Shown in pieces: positions 36,950 to 46,346 of a DNA stretch of 64,000 nucleotides (position 1 is its first letter; each line of letters starts with the position of its first letter). The notes beneath the pieces are model-generated. The model was given only the letters and a program-made list of their open reading frames with translations, had not been told where the DNA came from and made no database searches. The DNA lies in the NCBI RefSeq assembly GCF_021728415.1, contig NZ_JAKKDV010000005.1, positions 215,854-279,853 on the forward strand, read 5' to 3'. The DNA comes from Flaviramulus multivorans (GTDB lineage Bacteria; Bacteroidota; Bacteroidia; Flavobacteriales; Flavobacteriaceae). A program made the translations under genes and the position numbers.

Positions 36950-37972
36950 TTATAATTTAGCGGATTTAACAGTTTTAATAATACGTCCAGCAATTTTATA
37001 AGGGTCACCGTTTGAAGCTGGTCTTCTATCTTCTAACCAACCTTTCCAACCTTTTTCAACAGTTGCAATAGGAATACGGATTGAAGCTCCTCTATCAGAT
37101 ATACCATAAGAGAAATCGTTAATAGAAGCTGTTTCGTGTAAACCAGTTAAACGTTGATCGTTAAACTCTCCATAAACAGCAATATGCTCTTTTACCACAG
37201 GGCGGAAAGCTTCACATATTTTTTCGTAAGTTTCTTTATTTCCAGCAGTTCTTAAAGTAGTATTTGAGAAGTTTGCGTGCATACCCGAACCATTCCAGTC
37301 CATATCTTTTCCTAGTGGTTTAGGGTGGTATTCAATATAGTAACCATATTTTTCAGTTAATCTATCTAATAAATATCTAGCAACCCATAATTCATCACCA
37401 GCTAATTTTGCACCTTTAGCAAATAATTGAAATTCCCATTGTCCGCATGCAACTTCTTGATTTATACCTTCAAAGTTCAACCCAGCAGCAATACATAAAT
37501 CAGCATGCTCTTCAACTAAACCTCTACCATGTGTGTTTTTTCCACCAACAGAACAATAATATAAACCTTGAGGTGCTGGATAACCACCTACTGGGAAACC
37601 TAAAGGTAATTGAGTTTGCGTATCCATTATAAAATATTCTTGTTCAAAACCAAACCAGAAATCATTATCATCATCATCAATAGTAGCTCTACCATTAGAT
37701 ACGTGAGGTGTTCCATCAGGATTTAAAACTTCAGTCATTACTAAATATCCATTATCGCGTTCTGGGTCTGGGAAAATAGCAACAGGTTTTAAAATACAGT
37801 CTGAAGATCCTCCTTCTGCTTGACGCGTTGAAGATCCATCGAAAGACCAATTTCCTATTTCTTCTAAAGTGCCTTTAAAGTTTTTATGCTCTTCCACTTT
37901 GGTTTTACTTCTCATGTTTTGAGTTGGGAAGTACCCGTCTAACCAAATGTATTCTAATTTAATTTTTGCCAT
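36950..37972 (-). CDS. Glutamine synthetase, type II (eukaryote-like)
   Basis: 340 residues, the short GSII form. The N-terminal beta-grasp part has LEYIWLDG and WSFDGSSTRQAEGGSSDCIL. The catalytic part has FGFEQEYFIM, the NHxG-equivalent WNGSGMHANFS and the DRGASIRIP motif. It makes glutamine from glutamate, ammonia and ATP. It is transcribed divergently from the GSIII gene, sharing a 276-bp control region. GSII is oligomeric (often decameric) and is not regulated by the adenylylation known for GSI. Confidence 0.93.
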   Translation of the reverse strand: MAKIKLEYIWLDGYFPTQNMRSKTKVEEHKNFKGTLEEIGNWSFDGSSTRQAEGGSSDCILKPVAIFPDPERDNGYLVMTEVLNPDGTPHVSNGRATIDDDDNDFWFGFEQEYFIMDTQTQLPLGFPVGGYPAPQGLYYCSVGGKNTHGRGLVEEHADLCIAAGLNFEGINQEVACGQWEFQLFAKGAKLAGDELWVARYLLDRLTEKYGYYIEYHPKPLGKDMDWNGSGMHANFSNTTLRTAGNKETYEKICEAFRPVVKEHIAVYGEFNDQRLTGLHETASINDFSYGISDRGASIRIPIATVEKGWKGWLEDRRPASNGDPYKIAGRIIKTVKSAKL

Positions 37973-38011
37973 AATGAATGATTTATAAATATGAAATTAA
38001 TAATATGCCAA

Positions 38012-38019
38012 CAAATATA
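38012..38019 (-). promoter_or_regulatory. GSII promoter -7 box
   Basis: Minus-strand TATATTTG lies 40 bases before the GSII start codon. No clear -33 element is seen. An inverted repeat TATACCC-N10-GGGTATA (38084-38107) lies upstream, between the two divergent promoters, and may bind a regulator. Confidence 0.55.
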
Positions 38020-38173
38020 ATTTTTTCTTTAGACACTTTATATTCTAGGGGGTAATTTTATAAACAGGGTGGTTATTTTTATTTATACCCTATTTTTTAT
38101 GGGTATATTTTAAAAAAAGCATTGTTTTTTATTTAAATATTGAAAAATTGTTAATGATAATATTTTCTACTTT

Positions 38174-38206
38174 TTGTCAAAATGTAATTTTAGGTACTTA
38201 TTTTTG
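38174..38206 (+). promoter_or_regulatory. GSIII promoter
   Basis: TTG (38174-38176), a 22-base spacer and TATTTTTG (38199-38206) lie 42 bases before the GSIII start codon. Confidence 0.65.
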
Positions 38207-38248
38207 TAGCTAAATTACAACCACTAAACTTTTAAAAAAATATTCAAA

Positions 38249-40435
38249 ATGTCAACACTAAGATTTCATGCAGTTAAAGAATCTCTTGCTTTTAAACCTG
38301 TAAGTATAAATGAGACTGAACGGAGATCAGAAATTTTTGGAAGAAATGTTTTCAACGAAAATACCATGCGGCAATATCTAACAAAAGATGCTTTTGTAGG
38401 TGTTATGAATGCTATTCAATATGGTAAAAAAATTGATAGAAGTATTGCTGATCAGGTAGCTTCTTCAATGAAAGATTGGGCATTGTCAAAAGGTGTTACA
38501 CATTATACACATTGGTTTCAACCTTTAACGGGGGCAACGGCAGAAAAGCATGATGCTTTTTTTGAAACTATTGGTGGTGGTATGGCTATTGAAAAGTTTG
38601 GAGGGAGTCAGTTAGTACAACAAGAACCAGATGCGTCGAGTTTTCCAAGTGGGGGCATTAGAAACACTTTTGAAGCAAGAGGATATACAGCTTGGGATCC
38701 AACATCACCGGCCTTTATTTATGGTACTACCTTATGTATTCCAACAATTTTTGTGGCATATACAGGTGAAGCTTTAGATTATAAAACACCATTATTGAGA
38801 GCCTTAAACGAGGTTGATAATGCAGCTACCGATGTTTGTAAGTATTTTGATAAGAATGTAAAAAAAGTAACTTCTTCATTAGGTTGGGAACAAGAGTATT
38901 TTTTAATTGATAAAATGCTAGCAGCCAGTAGACCAGACATTACATTAACAGGAAGAACACTGTTAGGACATTCGTCGGCAAAAGGACAGCAGTTGGATGA
39001 CCATTATTTTGGATCCATACCAAACAGAGCTTTAAATTTTATGCGTGAATTGGAAACCGAATGTATGCTTTTAGGAATACCCGTTAAAACAAGACATAAC
39101 GAAGTAGCTCCAAACCAATTTGAGTTGGCACCTATATTCGAAGAAGCTAATTTAGCAGTGGACCATAATTCCTTATTAATGGATATAATGGGTAGAGTAG
39201 CATCGCGTCACAACTTTAAAGTGTTGCTGCACGAAAAACCATTTGCAGGTATTAATGGTTCTGGTAAGCATAATAACTGGTCCCTGTCAACAGATACGGG
39301 GGTTAATTTATTATCGCCAGGAAAAACCCCAATGAGTAACCTCCAATTTTTAACTTTTTTCATCAATACAATAAAAGGAGTACATGAGCATGAAGCACTT
39401 TTAAGAGCTGCCATTGCTTCAGCGAGTAATGACCACAGATTAGGCGCAAACGAAGCACCACCAGCAATTATGTCGGTGTTTATTGGCGAGCAGTTAACAA
39501 AGGTTTTAGAAGAGCTAGAAGGCGTTACAAAAGGAAAATTGTCACCAGAAGAAAAAACAGAATTAAAGTTAAATGTTGTTGGTAAAATACCTGATGTTTT
39601 ACTTGATAATACAGATAGAAACAGAACTTCGCCTTTTGCATTTACTGGTAATAAATTCGAGTTTAGGGCAGTTGGTTCAACAGCAAATTGTGGTAACCCA
39701 ATGACTGTTTTAAATACTATAGTTGCTAAACAATTAAAAGATTTTAAAATTGAAGTTGATAAACTTATTGCAAGCAAAGGGTTAAAAAAAGACGAAGCTA
39801 TTTTTAATGTTTTAAGAGAATACATAAAGTCTTGCAGAAATATTTTGTTTGAAGGGAATGGTTACGGAATAGAGTGGGAAAAGGAGGCGAAAAAGCGAGG
39901 TTTAAGTAATAACAGAACCACGCCAGAAGCTTTAAAGGCAAGAGTTTCAAAAGAAACTATTGCATTGTTTGAAGAAATGAATGTGATGAGCAAAATTGAA
40001 ACCGAAGCACGTTATGAAATAGAGATTGAAGCATACATTATGCACATTCAAATAGAAAGTAGAGTGTTGGGCGATATTGCCCGTAATCACATTGTGCCTA
40101 CCGCTGTAAAATATCAAAATATTTTAATTGAAAATGTGAAAGGTTTAAAAGAGATATTCGATAAAAAATTTACAACCGTTTCGAACGAACAAATTAATTT
40201 AATTGAAGAAATATCGGGTCATATTGAAGCGATTAATGTAAAAGTTACTAATATGATTGATGAACGAAGAAAAGCTAATAGTATAGAGGATATAGAGAAG
40301 AAAGCGGATGTTTATTGTAATAAAGTAAAACCTTTTTTCGAAGAAATTAGATATCATTGTGACAAACTGGAGCTATTGGTTGATGATGAGATTTGGCCAT
40401 TAACAAAGTACCGAGAATTATTGTTCACACGTTAG
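38249..40435 (+). CDS. Glutamine synthetase, type III
   Basis: 728 residues, the usual length for GSIII (GlnN type). Family landmarks are the N-terminal FGRNVFNENTM, GGGMAIEKFGGSQL, LGWEQEYFLIDK, KTRHNEVAPNQFELAPIFEEAN and the ATP/glutamate-binding KPFAGINGSGKHNNWS. The long C-terminal helical tail (LVDDEIWPLTKYRELLFTR) is typical. It is the dominant GS class in many Bacteroidota. Divergent from the GSII gene and followed by its own terminator. Confidence 0.95.
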   Translation: MSTLRFHAVKESLAFKPVSINETERRSEIFGRNVFNENTMRQYLTKDAFVGVMNAIQYGKKIDRSIADQVASSMKDWALSKGVTHYTHWFQPLTGATAEKHDAFFETIGGGMAIEKFGGSQLVQQEPDASSFPSGGIRNTFEARGYTAWDPTSPAFIYGTTLCIPTIFVAYTGEALDYKTPLLRALNEVDNAATDVCKYFDKNVKKVTSSLGWEQEYFLIDKMLAASRPDITLTGRTLLGHSSAKGQQLDDHYFGSIPNRALNFMRELETECMLLGIPVKTRHNEVAPNQFELAPIFEEANLAVDHNSLLMDIMGRVASRHNFKVLLHEKPFAGINGSGKHNNWSLSTDTGVNLLSPGKTPMSNLQFLTFFINTIKGVHEHEALLRAAIASASNDHRLGANEAPPAIMSVFIGEQLTKVLEELEGVTKGKLSPEEKTELKLNVVGKIPDVLLDNTDRNRTSPFAFTGNKFEFRAVGSTANCGNPMTVLNTIVAKQLKDFKIEVDKLIASKGLKKDEAIFNVLREYIKSCRNILFEGNGYGIEWEKEAKKRGLSNNRTTPEALKARVSKETIALFEEMNVMSKIETEARYEIEIEAYIMHIQIESRVLGDIARNHIVPTAVKYQNILIENVKGLKEIFDKKFTTVSNEQINLIEEISGHIEAINVKVTNMIDERRKANSIEDIEKKADVYCNKVKPFFEEIRYHCDKLELLVDDEIWPLTKYRELLFTR

Positions 40436-40451
40436 TGTTTAAAACTTATTA

Positions 40452-40480
40452 AATCCTGCTTTAAAAAAGCGGGATTTTTT
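40452..40480 (+). terminator. Terminator after the GSIII gene
   Basis: AATCCTGCTT (40452-40461) pairs with AAGCGGGATT (40467-40476) with one G-U pair, followed by a T run. Confidence 0.85.
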
Positions 40481-40492
40481 AATTCAAAAAAG

Positions 40493-40500
40493 TAAATTTG
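40493..40500 (+). promoter_or_regulatory. purM promoter -7 box
   Basis: TAAATTTG matches TAnnTTTG, 17 bases before the purM ATG and just after the GSIII terminator. Confidence 0.55.
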
Positions 40501-40517
40501 CACCACAATACATCATT

Positions 40518-41696
40518 ATGAGTCAAGAAGTTTCAAAACGTTATGCGCAACGCGGTGTTTCCGCATCTAAAGAAGATGTACACAACGCCATTAAAAATAT
40601 CGATAAGGGATTATACCCGAGAGCATTCTGTAAAATAGTTCCAGATTACTTAACTAATGATGAGAATTATTGCTTAATAATGCATGCTGACGGAGCTGGA
40701 ACTAAATCTTCTTTGGCTTATATGTATTGGAAAGAAACTGGTGACGTTTCAGTTTGGAAAGGTATTGCGCAAGACGCTTTAATCATGAATATTGATGATT
40801 TATTATGTGTTGGTGCAACAGATAATATCATGTTATCTTCAACTATTGGAAGAAATAAAAATCTGATTCCAGGGGAAGTTATTTCAGCAATAATAAACGG
40901 AACAGAAGAATTAATATCTGACCTAAAAACATTTGGAGTAACTATCCATTCTACAGGTGGTGAAACCGCCGATGTTGGCGATTTGGTAAGAACCATTATT
41001 GTAGATTCTACGGTAACAGCACGTATGAAAAGAAGTGATGTTATTGATAATGCAAATATTAAGGCTGGTGATGTAATAGTAGGATTGGAAAGTTTTGGTC
41101 AAGCTACTTATGAAAAAGAATACAATGGTGGTATGGGTAGTAATGGTTTAACATCTGCACGTCATGATGTGTTTAGTAAATATTTAGCAACCAAATACCC
41201 TGAAAGTTTTGATGACTCAGTACCTAAAGAATTAGTGTACTCTGGCAATATAAAGCTTACCGATACAATTGAAAATGTGCCTATTGACGCAGGTAAATTA
41301 GTACTATCTCCAACACGAACTTATGCGCCAATTATTAAAGCCATTTTATCCAAATATAAGAGCGATACGGTACATGGTATGGTACATTGCTCTGGTGGAG
41401 CACAAACTAAAATTCTTCATTTTGTTGACGAATTTCATATTATTAAGGACAATATGTTTCCTGTTCCACCGCTATTCAAATTAATTCAAGAGCAATCAAA
41501 AACCGATTGGAAAGAAATGTACCAAGTATTTAACTGCGGACACCGAATGGAGTTGTATGTGTCTCCTGAAATTGCAGAAAGTATTATCAATATTTCCAAG
41601 TCTTTTCATGTGGATGCAAAAATAATTGGACGTGTTGAAGCATCAAAAACCAAAAAGCTTACAATAAAATCAGAGTTTGGTGAGTTTAGTTATTAA
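40518..41696 (+). CDS. purM: Phosphoribosylformylglycinamidine cyclo-ligase (AIR synthase)
   Basis: 392 residues, the longer form seen in Bacteroidota. It closes the imidazole ring in step 5 of purine synthesis, giving AIR. Landmarks are YAQRGVSASKEDV, HADGAGTKSSLAYMYW, IAQDALIMNIDDLLCVGA, STGGETADVGDLV and the C-terminal MVHCSGGAQTKIL. Own promoter; a DUF3078 gene follows after 154 bp. Confidence 0.93.
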   Translation: MSQEVSKRYAQRGVSASKEDVHNAIKNIDKGLYPRAFCKIVPDYLTNDENYCLIMHADGAGTKSSLAYMYWKETGDVSVWKGIAQDALIMNIDDLLCVGATDNIMLSSTIGRNKNLIPGEVISAIINGTEELISDLKTFGVTIHSTGGETADVGDLVRTIIVDSTVTARMKRSDVIDNANIKAGDVIVGLESFGQATYEKEYNGGMGSNGLTSARHDVFSKYLATKYPESFDDSVPKELVYSGNIKLTDTIENVPIDAGKLVLSPTRTYAPIIKAILSKYKSDTVHGMVHCSGGAQTKILHFVDEFHIIKDNMFPVPPLFKLIQEQSKTDWKEMYQVFNCGHRMELYVSPEIAESIINISKSFHVDAKIIGRVEASKTKKLTIKSEFGEFSY

Positions 41697-41850
41697 TTAT
41701 TTATATTTTTTGTAAAAATGGAATAATTTTTGATGAAAATGTAGTTTTTAAAATAATTTCAGCTAACCATGAAATGAGCCAATCAAATTTTGATGTCATC
41801 AAAACGCTAATTGGCGAATTACATCTGGCAAAAAAAACAACCTTCAACAG

Positions 41851-42810
41851 ATGAAAAAAGTTTTATTCCCTCTCCTTTGTTTATGCATTCAATGTGTTAT
41901 CGCTCAACCTGATTCATTATTTCTTAAAAAAGAGAAAAAGCCTTACCAAGGTCCGCAGTGGGTTCAAAAAAATAAAGCCTCTATTGATTTAAACGAAGTG
42001 GCATTCTTTAACTGGAACTCGGGTGGTACCAACTCTATTTCAGCTTTGATTGGATTGAGATCGTCATTAAATTATAAAGACAAATTTTTCAATTGGAAAA
42101 ATAATATGTTGGTTGATTATGGTATTAACAAACAACAAAAAAGAGAAACTCGAAAAACAGATGATTTGTTTGAGGTCAACTCTAACTTAGGGTTTAGACC
42201 AGATAGTTTATCAAATTGGTTTTATTCTGCTAGATTAAATTTTAGAACACAGTTAACAAATGGTTATAATTATCCTAACACTGACGAACCAATTTCTAGG
42301 CTCTTGTCACCTGGCTATTTGTTTTTTGGTGGTGGTATGGAATATGGAAAAAATATTGAAACACTATCATTTTATTTTTCACCAATAACCTTAAAAGCCA
42401 CTTTTGTTTTAGACGAAAATTTGGCTAATGCAGGGGCTTTTGGAGTTACTCCGGCAGTTTTAGATGATAGTGGAAATGTGATTATACCAGGAGAAAAAAT
42501 ACGACGAGAAGTAGGAGTTTTAGTCACTAATAGTTACGAAACTAAGATAGTTGAAAATGTAAATGTAAAACACCAAGTAAGTTTATATTCTGATTATATA
42601 AACAATTTTGGAAATGTAGATTTAGATTGGCGGGTTGATTTTGACTTTAAGGTAAATAGCTTTGTGCGAGCCACCTTAGGGTCTCATTTACGATATGATG
42701 ATGATGTAAAAACCTTAAAACCTTCGGAAATTGAAGGTGAGTTTGACGAAGCTGGAGCCAAAATTCAATGGAAACAATTTCTTGGAGTAGGTTTCGCCGT
42801 GGATTTTTAA
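41851..42810 (+). CDS. DUF3078 domain protein, predicted outer membrane
   Basis: 319 residues with a signal peptide (LLCLCIQCVIAQ). The body is beta-rich with alternating patterns and ends in an aromatic residue (GVGFAVDF), as in outer membrane barrels. NEVAFFNWNSGGTNSISALIG near the N-terminus is characteristic of DUF3078. Function unknown. Plus-strand neighbours are purM and prfA. Confidence 0.82.
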   Translation: MKKVLFPLLCLCIQCVIAQPDSLFLKKEKKPYQGPQWVQKNKASIDLNEVAFFNWNSGGTNSISALIGLRSSLNYKDKFFNWKNNMLVDYGINKQQKRETRKTDDLFEVNSNLGFRPDSLSNWFYSARLNFRTQLTNGYNYPNTDEPISRLLSPGYLFFGGGMEYGKNIETLSFYFSPITLKATFVLDENLANAGAFGVTPAVLDDSGNVIIPGEKIRREVGVLVTNSYETKIVENVNVKHQVSLYSDYINNFGNVDLDWRVDFDFKVNSFVRATLGSHLRYDDDVKTLKPSEIEGEFDEAGAKIQWKQFLGVGFAVDF

Positions 42811-43094
42811 ATAAATTCTCTTAAAATAACTAGAAAAGGAAGACTCAGAAATAAATCCATCATAAACAGACAGGAGAATAATTTCAGAGTTGAAACACCT
42901 AAGTTTTTGTAAAGTGTTAGTTTACGTTTAGCTCTTGTCTCATTCAATAAATACCATAGAAAAACAACTAATAACAGTTTAAATAGTAGTATTGGTACTA
43001 TCTCATATTTAAAAAACGACAGAACCATATTTATTCCTAAAGACCAAATAATAAACGGTCTATAAAAGACGAATATGGAAAAAAACGGATGCAT
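42807..43094 (-). CDS. Small hypothetical membrane protein
   Basis: 95 residues, very hydrophobic, with three predicted membrane segments (FFSIFVFYRPFIIW, IVPILLFKLLLVVFLWYLL, LFSCLFMMDLFLSLPFLVIL) separated by a basic loop (NETRAKRKLTLYKNLG). Its stop overlaps the end of the DUF3078 gene by 4 bp. Family not recognised. Probably real because of the charge pattern and because it fills the gap. Confidence 0.6.
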   Translation of the reverse strand: MHPFFSIFVFYRPFIIWSLGINMVLSFFKYEIVPILLFKLLLVVFLWYLLNETRAKRKLTLYKNLGVSTLKLFSCLFMMDLFLSLPFLVILREFI

Positions 43095-43184
43095 AGTATC
43101 AATATTAACGCTGATTAGAGCATAATATTTTTATAATACAGCTAATAGCATAGGATACAAACACCTAAAATTCATAAATTATCG

Positions 43185-43192
43185 TATTTTTG
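43185..43192 (+). promoter_or_regulatory. prfA promoter -7 box
   Basis: TATTTTTG matches TAnnTTTG, 20 bases before the prfA ATG. Confidence 0.55.
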
Positions 43193-43212
43193 AGACCCAA
43201 TTAAAAAGGTAG

Positions 43213-44289
43213 ATGTTAGAGAAATTACAAATAATAAAACAACGCTTTGATGAGGTTAGCGATTTAATAATTCAACCAGATATTATTACAGATCAAAAAC
43301 GTTATGTGGAGTTAAATAGAGAGTATAAAGACTTGCGAATCCTTATGGACAAACGCGAGAAATATTTAGAGCTTACCAATAATTTAAATGAAGCTGAAAG
43401 CATAATTAGTGAAGGTGGAGACCCTGAAATGGTTGAAATGGCTAAAATGCAATACGATGAGGCAAAAGAAGGAATCCCTAAGTTGGAAGAAGAAATTAAG
43501 GTATTATTAATACCGAAAGACCCAGAAGATTCCAAGAATGCCGTGGTTGAGTTACGAGCAGGAACGGGAGGAGATGAGGCAAGTATCTTTGCTGGGGATT
43601 TGTTTAGAATGTACACAAAATACTGTGAAAGCAAAGGTTGGCGTGTAGAAACGGTGGATTTTAGTGAAGGTACTAATGGCGGTTTTAAGGAAATTCAGTT
43701 TGAAGTTTCCGGTGAAGACGTGTATGGAACTTTGAAGTTTGAAGCGGGTGTGCATCGTGTGCAGCGTGTACCACAAACCGAAACACAAGGTCGTGTGCAT
43801 ACCAGTGCTGCTACCGTAATGGTGTTTCCAGAGGCAGAAGAATTTGATGTAGAGATTAATCCTAAAGATGTAAGAATCGATTTTTTCTGTTCTTCAGGAC
43901 CAGGAGGTCAGTCGGTAAACACAACCTATTCAGCAGTGCGTTTAACACATATTCCAACAGGTTTGGTTGCACAGTGTCAAGATCAGAAGTCACAGCACAA
44001 AAACAAAGAAAAGGCATTTAGAGTATTACGTTCACGTTTGTATGATATGGAACTTGCTAAAAAAATGGAAGAGGATGCTGCAAAGCGTGGAAGCATGGTG
44101 TCATCAGGTGATAGAAGTGCTAAAATTAGAACTTATAATTATCCGCAAGGTCGTGTAACAGATCACAGAATTGGTTTAACGCTTTACGATTTAAGTAATA
44201 TTGTAAATGGTGATATTCAGAGAATTATTGACGAATTACAATTAGCCGAAAACACTGAAAAGCTCAAAGCTAATAGTGATGTGATTTAG
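43213..44289 (+). CDS. prfA: Peptide chain release factor 1
   Basis: 358 residues, standard length. The catalytic GGQ motif is at residues 231-233 ([14 protein letters not shown]), and the recognition loop and C-terminal [15 protein letters not shown] region are intact. It ends translation at UAA and UAG. A REP-like hairpin with a T run follows directly and can serve as terminator. Confidence 0.95.
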   Translation: MLEKLQIIKQRFDEVSDLIIQPDIITDQKRYVELNREYKDLRILMDKREKYLELTNNLNEAESIISEGGDPEMVEMAKMQYDEAKEGIPKLEEEIKVLLIPKDPEDSKNAVVELRAGTGGDEASIFAGDLFRMYTKYCESKGWRVETVDFSEGTNGGFKEIQFEVSGEDVYGTLKFEAGVHRVQRVPQTETQGRVHTSAATVMVFPEAEEFDVEINPKDVRIDFFCSSGPGGQSVNTTYSAVRLTHIPTGLVAQCQDQKSQHKNKEKAFRVLRSRLYDMELAKKMEEDAAKRGSMVSSGDRSAKIRTYNYPQGRVTDHRIGLTLYDLSNIVNGDIQRIIDELQLAENTEKLKANSDVI

Positions 44290-44296
44290 TACTATT

Positions 44297-44330
44297 GTCA
44301 TTCCGCATTTGATGCGGAATCCATTTTTTT
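44297..44330 (+). repeat. REP-like GTCAT palindrome acting as prfA terminator
   Basis: GTCAT opens the element. ATTCCGCAT (44300-44308) pairs perfectly with ATGCGGAAT (44312-44320) around a TTG loop, ATCCA closes it, and seven T follow. The GTCAT...ATCYCA framework matches the element inside the mnmD-like gene at 62296-62323. Confidence 0.75.
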
Positions 44331-44336
44331 AGTTAA

Positions 44337-44939
44337 ATGAGAACATATTTTATAATTTTTGTCGCTCTAATTTTGGTAGGTTGTAAATCTTATCACGTTG
44401 AAAACTATGGTTTTCATCAAGAATTGAAAAAGAAGTTTATTGAGACTTCAATTTCTGACGAATGTTTAGAAAAAGCATCTCATTTTGAAGACGTTTATTT
44501 ATCCGATATAAAAAACTTGAAAGGGTATTCTTGGGACAAAGAGAGATACACAGCAAGTTTTGAAATCACTAATAATAAAAGAGGTTATATTACTATCGCG
44601 CCTCAAGGTGTTGAATGTAATTCTATCCGTAAAACTGTTACTTTTGTTCAGCCAAGAGATTTCTCTTTTGAAGAAAATAAGGAAGAGGTATTGCATGATT
44701 TGATATGGATATCTAAGAAGCTTTGTAATGAAGATGAATTTAAAGTGGTAGAACAAGCTTTAAAAAAAGTAGTAAATTCTAATAGCTATCGAAATGATGA
44801 TACCTTTATTTTTTTATACCCTGAGTTAAATTTTGATGACCCAGATTCGAATTTCACTACTAATTTTAATGAGTTTACAGCTATTTTTTACAAAGAACTA
44901 GATTCATCTCGATATAGTATAATGTACCTTTTTCAATGA
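44337..44939 (+). CDS. Hypothetical lipoprotein
   Basis: 200 residues with a lipoprotein signal ending [10 protein letters not shown]. The mature part is soluble with mixed charge and several Cys ([29 protein letters not shown]). No family recognised. Its stop overlaps the pyrF start by 4 bp (ATGA), so the two are translationally coupled, an odd partner for a pyrimidine gene. It starts right after the REP-like terminator of prfA. Confidence 0.7.
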   Translation: MRTYFIIFVALILVGCKSYHVENYGFHQELKKKFIETSISDECLEKASHFEDVYLSDIKNLKGYSWDKERYTASFEITNNKRGYITIAPQGVECNSIRKTVTFVQPRDFSFEENKEEVLHDLIWISKKLCNEDEFKVVEQALKKVVNSNSYRNDDTFIFLYPELNFDDPDSNFTTNFNEFTAIFYKELDSSRYSIMYLFQ

Positions 44940-45751
44940 CAACAGAACAACTTGTAAATCAAATCCACAAAAAGAAAACCTTTCTATGCATAGGATTGGA
45001 TGTCGATTTAAATAAAATCCCAAAGCATTTATTAAAAGAGGAAGATCCTATTTTTGCATTCAACAAAGCTATTATTGATGCTACACATCATTTGTGTGTT
45101 GCCTACAAACCAAATACAGCATTTTATGAAGCTTATGGTTTAAAAGGATGGAAAGCACTTGAGAAAACGATTAATTACCTCAATGAAAAGCATCCAGAAA
45201 TTTTCACAATAGCCGATGCAAAACGGGGTGATATTGGAAACACAAGTTCAATGTATGCGAAAGCCTTTTTTGAAGACTTAGGTTTTGATTCAGTTACTGT
45301 TGCACCCTATATGGGAAATGATTCGGTAGAACCCTTTTTAGCATTTGAAAATAAACATACCATACTGCTGGCTTTAACATCTAATGAAGGTGCATTCGAT
45401 TTTCAAACTAAAACTGTTGAAGGAAAGGAACTTTACAAAAAGGTTTTGGAAACCTCTAAAACATGGAAAAATTCTAAGAATTTAATGTACGTTGTAGGGG
45501 CGACTAAAGCAGAGTATTTATCAGATATTAGAAAAATTATCCCAGACAGTTTTCTTTTGGTTCCAGGAGTAGGTGCACAAGGAGGTAATTTACAAGACGT
45601 TTGTAAATATGGAATGACAAAAAACATAGGGCTGCTAATTAACTCATCACGAGGCATTATTTATGCATCAAGTGATGAATATTTTGCTACAGCAGCGGCA
45701 TTAAAAGCAAAAGAAATCCAAGAAGAGATGAAAACACTTTTATCTAATTAA
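44936..45751 (+). CDS. pyrF: Orotidine-5'-phosphate decarboxylase (class 2)
   Basis: 271 residues. Forms UMP from OMP, the last step of pyrimidine synthesis. The catalytic region is [13 protein letters not shown] near residue 95, with [10 protein letters not shown] at the N-terminus and [12 protein letters not shown] and [10 protein letters not shown] near the C-terminus. The length and the [10 protein letters not shown] form place it in the longer class 2 group. Coupled to the upstream lipoprotein gene. Confidence 0.94.
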   Translation: MTTEQLVNQIHKKKTFLCIGLDVDLNKIPKHLLKEEDPIFAFNKAIIDATHHLCVAYKPNTAFYEAYGLKGWKALEKTINYLNEKHPEIFTIADAKRGDIGNTSSMYAKAFFEDLGFDSVTVAPYMGNDSVEPFLAFENKHTILLALTSNEGAFDFQTKTVEGKELYKKVLETSKTWKNSKNLMYVVGATKAEYLSDIRKIIPDSFLLVPGVGAQGGNLQDVCKYGMTKNIGLLINSSRGIIYASSDEYFATAAALKAKEIQEEMKTLLSN

Positions 45752-45897
45752 ATAGAAACTGTTTTTAGTCCTTCTTCAAATTCTACTTTACTAATATCAT
45801 CAACAAAGTTTGCTATAATTTTTTCTAATTCTTTTAGACTTATTAGCTTATTAAGGTTAGGTTTAATTTTCCCTACTTTACAAAAATGATTATTCAT
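45748..45897 (-). CDS. Small hypothetical protein (49 aa)
   Basis: 49 codons from ATG (45897) to TAA, overlapping the pyrF stop by 4 bp. The predicted product is balanced in charge and helical ([20 protein letters not shown], then [10 protein letters not shown], then [12 protein letters not shown]), unlike random A+T-rich translation. An A-rich tract (TATAAAAAAGAAC) precedes the ATG, as expected for initiation in this phylum. Family not recognised. Confidence 0.45.
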   Translation of the reverse strand: MNNHFCKVGKIKPNLNKLISLKELEKIIANFVDDISKVEFEEGLKTVSI

Positions 45898-45975
45898 AAC
45901 GTTCTTTTTTATATTTAAAGTACGTGAAAATGTGTAAATCAGATGTAATGTAAAGGTTAAAGAAATGCTAAATAA

Positions 45976-46176
45976 TTATGACGCAATTTGTGATTTCATT
46001 TCTCTTGAAAGATACTTAAGCCTATTTAGTTTGTTGAGTAGTTTAATAGCTCTAAATTCTGATAAATCACTGAGAGCTGAATCTGTTTGGCGAAAATTAT
46101 AGGCTTGCTCAACAAGTTCTTTATACCTAGTGTTAAGCTTAATTTGTTTTTGCTTTATGGAATCAATTCTGCTCAT
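45976..46176 (-). CDS. Small Lacal_2735/DUF6435-like protein
   Basis: 66 residues from the ATG at 46176. An in-frame ATG at 46257 would add 27 hydrophobic-basic residues that do not fit. The helical core YKELVEQAYNFRQTDSALSD followed by ALKLLNKLNRLK-like spacing (here AIKLLNKLNRLK) resembles the small Lacal_2735 family of Flavobacteriia, recalled from memory. Function unknown. Confidence 0.6.
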   Translation of the reverse strand: MSRIDSIKQKQIKLNTRYKELVEQAYNFRQTDSALSDLSEFRAIKLLNKLNRLKYLSREMKSQIAS

Positions 46177-46346
46177 AGATTCGCTGATTAACAAGTACTT
46201 AAATATACATTTTTTTAATCTATAAAGTACCAATACCGGTAGTTTATTTTTGAACAAGCTCGATTTTTTTAATAAGGTTATGTTAATTGTACTATAAATG
46301 ATGCAAATATTTGATAGTTTTAAACGACTAACTAATTCTAAATATT

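Noticed and set aside
38000..38040. Sigma-54 promoter before the GSII gene (TTGGCA sequence)
   Set aside because: The downstream GC element at the required spacing is missing, while a good TAnnTTTG box is present.
39208..39825. 205-codon ORF antisense to the GSIII gene
   Set aside because: It lies wholly inside a well-conserved gene on the other strand and its composition (Ser, Phe, Leu rich) is that of a mirror frame.
46177..46257. N-terminal extension of the small Lacal_2735-like protein
   Set aside because: The 27 extra residues do not resemble the family start and the internal ATG fits the known short length.
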